Assembly: GCA_020740775.1 (NCBI GenBank)
Contig: JAHEWK010000002.1
Coordinates: 868,001 to 932,000 of the forward strand
From: Ilyonectria destructans
Taxonomy: Eukaryota > Ascomycota > Sordariomycetes > Hypocreales > Nectriaceae
Length of the DNA stretch: 64,000 bases
Direction of reading: 5' to 3'
The translations under genes were made by a program, and so were the position numbers. Below the pieces are notes generated by a model that was not told the DNA's origin, searched no databases, and saw only the letters and a program-made list of their open reading frames with translations. Below are positions 56,222 to 64,000 of this stretch, in pieces (position 1 is the first letter of the stretch; the number at the start of each line of letters is the position of its first letter).

Positions 56222-57794
56222 CTTGACTTGGGCATGGGATTGCGATATTAGCTGGACTTGGTCATTTGGTATCGGTTGAAAGTGCATGCATGGTCTTCAC
56301 ACGAGGCATTTACCGGGATCTGTAGAAGGTAGCATCCCTTACATGATACATTATACAATGCAACTGATAGCCAATTGTGAGTGCCATCTCGGCTAGGATG
56401 CAAGCTCGTAGACGTCAGGCAGATTCACAGATGGATGCAGTGGCTAAGTCGTCTACCTTAGTGTGAGGGCATTTACGCCCGTAATCCGACGTTTCTAGCG
56501 AGTGATCTACCCCCTCCATTGCTGTCGCTTCTTTGTCACTTGCTGGATCAGGCTAATCTTACCTGTGCGGGCGCATCTCTAAGCCCTCCAGCTCGAGAAT
56601 AAGCACACTCGCGCTAGGAAGACTTTAGCCAGGCGCTTCCGTCAATATTTGCCGTTAAATCCTGTATCGTCGCCATAGATCGATTGAGCCTAGGTGTTTG
56701 AACGTGTGAGAGGGCTGGCTCAGTTCTCAGCTTGTAGTAGATGTTGGGCGGTCAAAGCAGAAATGTACGGAGTATGGTTGGGTGATAAGATAAGTCCAGG
56801 AAATGTCCAGAACAGTCCCGTCTAATCGCACCCCTAAGGCTTGCATTAGCTTGCGCAGCTGATCATAGGCATCGCTGCAAGTACTTTGACTTTCGATGAT
56901 CCGTGAGCAACCTACTCGCAACTTTGTGTGAATTGGTCCGTTCTAGAACAGATATCACACTCGGTCCACGTGTCGAGGAGCATGGAGACCTAGCAATGCT
57001 ATACAGGAAACCGGGAGTTTTCACAATCTTTTGACCTATCATATGTGCTATCATCTACGTCCGATGATCCACGTACATGCTTTAACACTCGTGCTGCTAC
57101 CACGCACGAACCAAGATGAGACGCCCGGCCTCCTGACCAAGATCTCGTTGACGCACTAATAATTCCATAATCAGTCCCCGACGGATGCCTCCCAATGTGA
57201 GAAACTGGGGGGGGGGGATGAAACCTTGATTCTGGTATATGACAGCGAAAGTATGTAGTGTTATACCAAATTCAGTAACGGTATGTTATGAAGAAGCAAG
57301 CCACCCATGCCAAGCATTCGTCAAGCGATCTACCCTCGACATTGAAAGATATGCCGTTTTAGCCAGTCTTTTTTATGGCTCTTTGAATTGGGCTACTGGG
57401 ACACCTTTCTCAAAAAGAATATCCAACTCAAGATATCCCGTCATCTAAGTAAGGAGCTATCCGAGGTAAACAGCATTTTCGCATTAGATCAATCTAAGTA
57501 TAGGACAAGGGAATGGTGAACGGACGCCGTGGGCAGCTGATAAACCAATCAACCCTAGTGTCAATCGTAGGGAATTATAGAGGGGCTACGCGACGTAAAT
57601 GCAACCACAGGCCACCCTCTTCCGGCAAAACGGGATGCTACTGTCATCCCCAGCGCGGGGAAATAAGCCCTGCGCCTTATCTACCCCGACTTAACTGTCA
57701 CAGGTCGTTCCCCAGGACTTCCCCTGATTTATTGCGACGCCATTTCCACCAGCTGACCCATAACGCCACCCTTGACTCGTGCTTGCATTAGCGG

Positions 57795-57812
57795 CGTTTT
57801 GTCGGTCCGACA
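57795..57812. promoter_or_regulatory. Third TTTTGTCGG-N-CCGACA palindrome
   Basis: GTTTTGTCGGTCCGACATC repeats 16 bases of the site near 54283, including the unusual TTTTGT arm. There is no gene start close to it, so a regulatory role is uncertain; it could also be part of a short repeat. Confidence 0.35.
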
Positions 57813-58232
57813 TCAAAAAGATCAAAATATCGGAAGATCGGATGTCAATGATCAATGATCAGGGATTAATGGTGTAATTTGGAGTCGAGTTGGCCCAGTG
57901 GTTCATTGATTCGGACGTTGGCAGCTCTACGAGCTTTCTGCACAGGAAAAGGAAACAGCCGACATTAATAACAGAAACTAAAAGATTTGATCAATCGAAT
58001 GCGGAGTGGTGGAATTATTTTATTTCATAATTCAACTGCTACAGCGCCCTCAGTTGGCCCTATTCCAATTCTAAGCTTCCGGTGGTAGACAGACTTGTAG
58101 CAACAGCCATGCACTCGGCCCGTGCTAAGAGGTTTTGTCAGCTAACGTTACACCTACTGTAAAATCTCAACGGATCCAGGAAGCTGAGCGTGCCTAACGA
58201 GCTACAGGGTACTCTTGTTGAAGCTATGGAAG

Positions 58233-58441
58233 TACGTCTTAATCGGTTCAATAGCCCTGATACAGTGCTAATTACCATGCGTGGGGCTTCTCAGTGTTCT
58301 GATTTTGTGTTATGACGAGGTATGGGCTTGGCATAGATGTAGGTACAATAGCAGGGTGACATGTATACTGGGACTGGCTCCAGACAATGTCCATGCGATG
58401 ACTAAAACAGATGATAGATATTTATAAATGTTGAGAGATCC
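58233..58441 (+). repeat. Decayed dispersed repeat, copy 2
   Basis: Blocks ACGTCTTAATCGGTTCAATA, GACGAGGTATGGG and ATGCGATGACT appear in the same order as in copy 1 at 51349-51577. It ends in ATGTTGAGAGATCC against ATGCTGAGATATCC there. Copy 2 lacks about 40 bp in the middle. Confidence 0.55.
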
Positions 58442-58647
58442 AACAAAGGTGGCTAAGATGGGCAGTTGGAAGATGGGATTAGTATATTAACAGAATGCTC
58501 GCGTGTGTAAAAAATAATGTAAATTCATCTTGCCTGCTAGTATTCTTCATTCTGCAGCAATTCAAGGATATGCCCCCTCTCCACTTATTTATCAGTGATA
58601 ATATTCCCTTCAACTCGGCTTTCTTGCTGAACTTTTCAAGGCCCAAG

Positions 58648-59481
58648 TCAAATCGTAGCATCGTATGGGTGATACCCAGCATGGGTTGGTAGATACCCAA
58701 CATTATATTCTCCCACCCCAAAGTAGCGGATTCCTGGGTTCTGAGGGTCCGTGTCATGAGTTAACTCCATAGCTGACCGCCGGCTATAATTCCGATCAAA
58801 CCAGTAATTAACCAGACTAAAACTCCCGAAGAGACGCACGCGGAAAGCTTCCTCGGGCTGTGGCTCTGCTTCAACCACCTTCACCCAGTATGGTGATCTG
58901 CGCCCCGTTTCGGTTCCGGGGAAGTTATCCGGCACTGTAGCAAGTTGAGCCAGCGTCTCGGCGTCGAGCATAATGCAGGAAATAAACCGAATGTCGCCGG
59001 TATTGGAAGGGCCATCTTTAGTCGCAATCCAATTCGCAAAATACTCGCGTACCGTGGCAACTGAGGCGCCCTCTAGTACTGCATCCTCCAGTACATCGTT
59101 CTCGAAGCGGCTCAGTATCTCCTGGTTGGGTCGTGTATCGAACTCTAGAGATATGTCTGCTAGTTCGAAAGGTTTGCTACTTTTATGCCTCCCCAGTATG
59201 CGCTTCATAGAGATGGCCTCCGTATCGGTGAATACCTGCGCCGTACGACGGATTAGAGCGAGGGCGTACTGCATCTGCTCATCTGACCCAGGACCATACG
59301 CTGTGCGCACAATGGCAAATCCCCATTTCCTTTGCCGGTGGCCAAGTGTGAGCACCAACACCTCTCGCAGTTGAGATATAATCTCGCGGTGAAGTAGAGG
59401 ATCTCCAACAAAGCGCGGTCGTCGAAAGTCCTCCTGAATGACCCACGCGGGGTAATCGCCGGTATCGACGGATTGATCCAT
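58648..59481 (-). CDS. Conserved-looking fungal protein of unknown function
   Basis: A single exon encodes 277 residues from the ATG at 59481. It has no signal peptide, membrane helix or known motif. It reads as a folded, mixed-charge protein with segments such as GDYPAWVIQEDFRRPRF, WGFAIVRTAYGPGSDEQM, RFISCIMLDAETLAQLATV and a late SFSLVNYWFDRNYSRRS. Codon use is like the housekeeping genes. I recall similar fungus-specific hypothetical proteins in accessory regions but cannot name a family. Confidence 0.75.
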   Translation of the reverse strand: MDQSVDTGDYPAWVIQEDFRRPRFVGDPLLHREIISQLREVLVLTLGHRQRKWGFAIVRTAYGPGSDEQMQYALALIRRTAQVFTDTEAISMKRILGRHKSSKPFELADISLEFDTRPNQEILSRFENDVLEDAVLEGASVATVREYFANWIATKDGPSNTGDIRFISCIMLDAETLAQLATVPDNFPGTETGRRSPYWVKVVEAEPQPEEAFRVRLFGSFSLVNYWFDRNYSRRSAMELTHDTDPQNPGIRYFGVGEYNVGYLPTHAGYHPYDATI

Positions 59482-59931
59482 TGCGAAAAGCTTGGGGACT
59501 CAGAGGTAGAAGATAAGAACTAGGGGGGAAGAAACGAGAAGGTATGGCCCAGGAGAAGTCAAGAAGCCACGTTTGAGCTTGGGTTTGGTGTTTTTTTTTT
59601 CACATCTTATATTTTCGCTACCCCTGCCCAGCAACCAACCCCGTCTGCATTCATAATTTGCATGCCAAGATCATATGAAAATGAGTCAGCAACTCGAAAT
59701 TTCTTGCATTGAGTGAATAATCCTATCTTACAAGTGCCTAATGACAAAGGCACCCAAAAAATCGTGCTGAAACCACAAACGACACTGCATCCATATACCC
59801 ATCTATATAATCAAAACAAAATAACCGATGATTGGAACACCTAAACTCGGAAGCTCCACTGACATGCAATATTTGTATGGCAACCATAGGCATCATATGC
59901 TTGGTCACTATTAGATATTGGGGTACATCAA
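59482..59931. other. Intergenic spacer
   Basis: About 450 bp between the start of the unknown gene and the stop of the heat-shock gene, both on the minus strand. A run of ten T at about 59590 lies in the upstream part of the unknown gene. No ORF of interest. Confidence 0.45.
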
Positions 59932-60594
59932 TCAGTTGATGGAGATGGGCCGTGATTCGTGCTTCTCAGCCTTGGGAACGACGATTGAGAGGATACCATC
60001 CTTGAAGTTCGCAGTCGCAGCCTCATGTTCGACCCTGTTGTGGAAGTTGAAGCTTCGAGAGAACTGGCCAACGGTGCGCTCTGTGAGCCACCTCTTGGCG
60101 TTATCGGTGGACTTCTGCTCAGTCGTTTCGGTTTTCTTGTCTTCCTTGGGTTCGGCTACTTCGGGGGCAGTCTTCTCGGTCTGTTCGGGAGCCTCTTCGC
60201 CATCGTAAGAGATAGACTCGAACTCCTCCTCTTCGACGGTAGCCTGATAAGAGCTCCTCTTCTCATCAATGTCGCTGGTAGTATCACTACTAGTGTCCTC
60301 GGCGATGACAGTAGGTGTGGTGTCAGCTGTGAAAGCACGCTCTTTCTTTCCGGAGATCAGGATTGTTTGAGGATCAGTGAAGATGATATGGACATTGTCC
60401 CTGTTCACACCGGGGAATTCGCCGTGGAGTTCATAAGCTTGCTTGGTCTCGTAGATGTCAAACTTTGGCTGCCACTGAGGAATGGCACTTCGACGAGTGT
60501 CTTGACGAGAGCAGTTGTCAAACTCATTGAGGAGACGGAAGAGGGGAGTGAAGGAGGCGTCGGACTTGTAGAATTTGCACGGTGAGAATGCCAT
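59932..60594 (-). CDS. Small heat-shock protein, Hsp30/Hsp20 family
   Basis: A single exon encodes 220 residues. The N-terminal part has FDNCSRQDTRRSAIPQWQPK. The alpha-crystallin domain starts with FDIYETKQAYELHGEFPGV and continues DNVHIIFTDPQTILISGKK. It is then split by an acidic, low-complexity insert of about 80 residues (EEEEFESISYDGEEAPEQ), and resumes with RTVGQFSRSFNFHNRVEH and ANFKDGILSIVVPKAE, ending RPISIN. An insert at this place is known in fungal Hsp30 proteins. These are ATP-independent holdase chaperones in the cytosol. Heat-shock elements and a TATA box lie upstream. The A-x-x-x-n-G-x-L motif is FKDGILSIVVP. Confidence 0.92.
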   Translation of the reverse strand: MAFSPCKFYKSDASFTPLFRLLNEFDNCSRQDTRRSAIPQWQPKFDIYETKQAYELHGEFPGVNRDNVHIIFTDPQTILISGKKERAFTADTTPTVIAEDTSSDTTSDIDEKRSSYQATVEEEEFESISYDGEEAPEQTEKTAPEVAEPKEDKKTETTEQKSTDNAKRWLTERTVGQFSRSFNFHNRVEHEAATANFKDGILSIVVPKAEKHESRPISIN

Positions 60595-60763
60595 TTTGTG
60601 TATTAGGCTGGTAGTAAGACTGTAAAATGGATGGGTGGTTTGATAACGGAAGCGTTGAGCAGGTGTTGAAGATGGAGCAGATAGAAGAGCTTCTTATTAG
60701 GCTTGTGAGTGTGTGTGTTCGGATGAGGAGGCAGATTGAGCTTTGAGGGATATGCAGCGTTGC

Positions 60764-60769
60764 TTTATA
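60764..60769 (-). promoter_or_regulatory. TATA box of the Hsp30-type gene
   Basis: TATAAA on the minus strand (TTTATA on plus) lies 170 bp upstream of the ATG, inside CACTATAAAGC. Confidence 0.55.
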
Positions 60770-60814
60770 GTGAAATATGGCACGGCAAATATTACATTAG
60801 TTGTTTCCTCCGTC

Positions 60815-60910
60815 TTCTCGAAGGCTTACAATAGCCATTTGCTTATGCCGATGATTCTAAATCGTCCCTATGGTGCTAGTTGATTGTGGAATCTTGTGGA
60901 AGATTCTGGA
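60815..60910 (-). promoter_or_regulatory. Heat-shock elements of the Hsp30-type gene
   Basis: TTCTCGAA at 60815-60822 and GAAGATTC at 60899-60906 are perfect TTC-n2-GAA and GAA-n2-TTC pairs. The second sits in a longer run (GGAATCTTGTGGAAGATTC then TGGA) with extra GGA-like units, as bound by trimeric Hsf1. Both lie beyond the TATA box at a suitable distance. Confidence 0.6.
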
Positions 60911-61275
60911 GGATACCATAAGCCCAGGACAGGTATGCTCGACTACAAGTCGCAACTTAGTCAAAATTGAAAGTGAAGTCAAACTAAATACTCTATCGAT
61001 ATATTGATTGGCCGGTGAATGATTTTATTACTTTTTTGGCACGTGGGATCGTTCATCCAAAGCATCTGAAATGTGCTCTGGGAAGTCTTGGTTCCGTCGC
61101 GATAAGGCCCACGTTGCGCTTGGTGGCCCGTGCGCAGGCGAATCAAGTCGTCAAGGCGGCTTTGCTAACATGACATACGAAAAGGCGAGTCAGGTAAATG
61201 ACAGAGACACCCTTCACATGAATCAAGATCGATTTTCACAAGTAGGGGAAAATAATACATTTTCAACGACTCTCA

Positions 61276-62886
61276 TCAACTCTTATCCACTCTTGCAAAC
61301 CAAATCATCTCCTTCAAAGCAAGCTCCAGGCCTAAGCCCAATTTTACCACAATGCCATCCTCAAATTTGAACTCGGCCTGAATTGATTCCACACCATCTT
61401 CTAAAAAGTCACTTAAATGTGCTGTGTACTTTTTTTGGTCACAGACATGATCAAAAGTCAAAGTGAATCCCATTGACCGATCCATGGCGTCAATAAAAAG
61501 CTTGTCGCCCTTGGCTTGAACAGTAATGTTGTGATATCCGGGGTGCCAGTACTTTCCTGTGTAAAGAGTAAGCGGCAACTCTTGGGGTTGTAAATCTTTG
61601 GCGGGGATATCGCGGGTTCCTGGCATTTTTTCTTTGTTTTCCCCTTTTGTATTCCCTTTTTTCTCGAATTTCTGTTTGGAATGGACACTCTTATCACGGT
61701 TTTTGCTAATTTTCGGAGTTCTGCTTTGTCGATATGGCCGGTCTCCCTCTGGAATCTGAAGGACTTCGTCGATTAAGTCACGGGCCAAAATAGTCCCAAT
61801 GGGGCCTGCTCCAGTCGAATTTCCGACAATAACAGCGCCGAAGTTGAAGCTAGGGACGAAGAAAAACCGGCTCCCGAATCCGTCGATGGTGCCATTGTGC
61901 CCGACAACCATATGGCCCCGGTAATAGTGCACTTCCAATCCTGCCGCGTATGCAGCAGGGGAAGAATGTGGCTTCAATCTTCGTGCGTTTGGGTTCACAA
62001 AAGACCGCATTCGGATGAGCCCTTGGTACACTTTTTCATTGATCGGGCCTTTGCGGTTCATCAACGCCTGAACCCATTTGGCAAAATCGGCGACGCTGGA
62101 GATGATGGAGCCTGCACCTTGCCCCTCCGGACAATCTGGGCTCTGGAACCCATGGTATGTTGAGCTGTCCTTGTACCAGTGGTATCCGGTAGCAATACGG
62201 TCCCCGAACCCCTTAGCTCTAGCGGTTTTGGGCTGAAGACCGGTTGATTTCATATCAAGCGGTTGGAAAAAGCGCTCGTGTAGAAATTCGGCAAAGCTCT
62301 GGCCGCTTTTCACTTCCACCAGATATGATGCCGCGGTATACATCATGTTGCAATACAGATATCTTGCCCGGATGGGTGCAGCCACGGGAAGGTTCCGCAA
62401 ATTCCTAGTGATAGAACGTGCATCGTCTGGCTGGGTTGCCTGTGGCCCAAAATAGGAATTGTCATGGCTGTGTTTGTAAGTCAGCGATGACCAGGAGTCC
62501 GACAGTGAGGGCTTTTACGCGGCCATGCCAGTCCTATGGCTTAATACATCCTCTACAGTAACGCCTTCCGTATACCCAACGCCGGGCATGACAAAGTCGT
62601 CTTGGAGTAAGGTAGACATTAGAGCGTCATATTGCACCTCAGGGAATTCTTCATTGTCGTCGACCAACAGCCCGACAGATGCGGCAGTCAGCGACTTGGC
62701 ACACGATGCGAAGTCGAAGAGTGTGTCCGATGTGCATGGTACTGGTGGTTCAATGGATGCTTTTCCATAGCCCTCAGAAGCGATTTCGTCGCCTTGCACA
62801 ACTGAAATAGCAAGACCAGGCACGTGGTGAAGGTCCATCAAGTCCTCCACGTAGGAACGAAACTTTTCGGACCGGAACATTTCCAT
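61276..62886 (-). CDS. Serine beta-lactamase-like hydrolase (class C/DD-peptidase fold)
   Basis: Two minus-strand exons (62886-62519, 62467-61276; GTAAAA donor, ACAG acceptor) encode 519 residues. The S-x-x-K nucleophile motif is FDFASCAKSLTA, the Y-x-N motif is YLYCNMMYTAASYLVE, and the third element is the HNGTIDGFGSRF region (H-x-G). The join SHRTGMAA to HDNSYFGP matches the usual fungal sequence. A Lys-rich low-complexity insert (KFEKKGNTKGENKEKMP) precedes the C-terminal domain of about 100 residues (LTLYTGKYWHPGYHNITV), typical of fungal esterase/lactamase-like proteins. They are metal-free serine hydrolases acting on esters or lactams; some serve in secondary metabolism. No signal peptide. 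An ATG two codons later (62880) is also possible. Confidence 0.9.
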
Positions 62887-63906
62887 GGTTGGGTGGAAAA
62901 AGCTAGGAATGAATGAAGTCCAGAGTGTGAGAATGCAATAATAAAAAGGGCTGTCGGGTTACATACTCAGAAGACGACAGGTTCTGAAAGTGAGGATCAT
63001 AATTGCCCGAACCTTCCCACGGCCAGTGACTCACCTGTCTTACACCTCGCCCTGCGGGGGCTCTAGTGGTGCATTCAAATTAGTCAGCCTCCAAAATGAC
63101 AGCTGCAATCATGTCAGCCACAGAGAAGCGTTGTATCAGCGATGTCAGACTGGATTGTAGGGAGATCATTGGCAGGTAGCTTTTCTGAGAAATAATCGCT
63201 TTATTAAGTGAGGGAGAGGGACATGTGGCTTCGTTAGCCCATTAGCAGTAGGATCCTGCTTCTTGGGCTAGGAGGTGTTTGTCTGCCTCATGTGGGCATC
63301 GAGAAGTCTATGAGATTTCAGAGCACACCACTGTAATCCACACACTTTATAAAACCTCTTTCCATCGGTTCTCCAACTACAACATCCAAGTCCACACATC
63401 CCCGTTTGCCACCTGCGCAGAGTCAGACATCATTTCTTGATTGTACCGAGCAGCTGTCGCTCCATTCTGTGTCTCGGCATCAGTGATGAAACTGAAGAAA
63501 TCACCAACCAGGCGTATTGTTGGCCACTGAGATATGGCTGTCTTGCATGAAGGGAGTAGTGTACTGATTTAGGAAAACGGTGGTATGCATTGGCGGCACA
63601 ATAAGTAACTCTGCACAAGACTTGGGAAGGTCACATTTTTGCTTCTTTTTAATTTAATACATTTTCTTTTTTTTGTCCTGTCCCCTGATCCAGGCTGGAG
63701 CCGCAGCCTTTTTGCTATTTTCCCATTCTTGCTGCTATGATGCATTGATAAACACCTTGTTTCGTGCCTTCACGCGTCAGACTTAGAGTTCATATCTTCT
63801 TGTCAATTTAACTTGCTATTCAATCTTCAATTTTCTTTTTTTGGGCGATATCCTCCTCTGTCTTAGGCCGTGTGTGAGAAATGTATTAAGTGCGGGAGAG
63901 TCACAA
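62887..63906. other. Intergenic region, no gene seen
   Basis: About 1 kb upstream of the hydrolase start and next to the 3' end of the right-edge gene. T-rich and C/T-rich tracts (63640-63840) and short ORFs only. Confidence 0.45.
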
Positions 63907-64000
63907 TCATAGCTCTTCATACTCCTTGGGCAACTCCTTCCCTTCAATCCAAGCCCTAATACCAAGTGCAAAAACTTCTGGGAATTGCAGATTCCATGCA
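63907..64000 (-). CDS. C-terminal end of an unrecognised protein, cut by window edge
   Basis: On the minus strand the frame enters from the right edge and reads WNLQFPEVFALGIRAWIEGK then ELPKEYEEL before a TGA at 63907. The compact end and lack of stops support a real coding end, but 30 residues are too few to name the family. Confidence 0.45.
   Translation of the reverse strand, partial: AWNLQFPEVFALGIRAWIEGKELPKEYEEL

Larger units (their letters stand above)
56222..58647. other. Long gene-poor region with repeat relics
   Basis: About 2.4 kb with only short ORFs in all frames. It holds an 11-base G run near 57207, the third CGG-N-CCG palindrome (57795) and the second copy of the dispersed repeat (58233-58441). 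Composition varies from GC-rich (57600-57780) to AT-rich (57960-58030). I see no gene. Confidence 0.5.
60595..61275. other. Heat-shock promoter and spacer
   Basis: The 680 bp contain the Hsp30 promoter (TATA box and heat-shock elements listed below) and the 3' side of the hydrolase gene. A plus-strand ORF at 61071 has no family features. Confidence 0.5.

Noticed and set aside
54135..57215. C run at 54138 and G run at 57207 as terminal inverted repeats of a Fot-like element
   Set aside because: Sequences beyond the homopolymers do not match, and no transposase-like ORF lies between.
1..64000. tRNA, rRNA or CRISPR arrays
   Set aside because: No cloverleaf with proper A and B boxes, no rRNA sequence and no regularly spaced identical repeats with unique spacers were found by eye. 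CRISPR is not expected in a fungal nuclear genome.

Overview
The window looks like nuclear DNA of a filamentous ascomycete (Pezizomycotina, probably a Sordariomycete). Most genes carry short introns of about 50-75 bp with GTAAGT-like donors, CTAAC-type branch points and CAG/TAG acceptors. Typical families are present: a Zn2Cys6 regulator, a HET-domain protein, a TPR NLR, a HET-linked kinase, sugar and amino-acid permeases, and a Tad-like LINE with RIP-like decay. All assignments come from reading translations and splice signals by eye. No alignments were run.

Positions 1-8.7 kb hold mostly housekeeping genes: a partial gene at the left edge (-), a Cys-rich metallothionein-like gene (+), an RCC1-type Ran exchange factor (+), a YIP1-type membrane protein (-) and a small unknown gene (-). 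Positions 8.9-14.1 kb are accessory and decayed: an AT-rich tract, an intact YtcJ-like amidohydrolase (-), the C-terminal stub of an MFS pump and the C-terminal stub of a NACHT/ankyrin NLR. A flavin monooxygenase (+) follows at 14.5-16.3 kb.

Positions 16.9-24.0 kb form an incompatibility-like cluster. Two divergent paralogous kinases share an N-terminal domain and non-RD catalytic loops. The plus-strand kinase is followed directly by a HET gene whose reading frame may extend back towards it.

Positions 25-34.8 kb hold a RidA protein, a TRF4/Cid14-type poly(A) polymerase, a nine-exon sugar transporter, a signal-less GH16 enzyme with a poly-Q tract, and a small stress-promoter-like gene. Positions 35-42 kb group a Zn2Cys6 regulator, a PLP class-V aminotransferase-fold enzyme and an amino-acid permease, possibly a small catabolic unit.

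Positions 42.2-50.9 kb hold the most striking structure: an esterase/NB-ARC/TPR NLR gene on the minus strand split by a roughly 5.8 kb Tad-like LINE on the plus strand, itself carrying many C-to-T type stop codons. Positions 52-64 kb hold an alpha-glucoside-type MFS permease, a hypothetical Ser-rich ORF, a long gene-poor stretch with a decayed dispersed repeat, an unknown 277-residue protein, an Hsp30-type small heat-shock protein with heat-shock elements, a serine beta-lactamase-like hydrolase and the end of a further gene at the right edge.

The common thread is non-self recognition (HET, kinase, two NLR loci) beside transport and catabolic genes, with repeat-driven decay of some of these loci.
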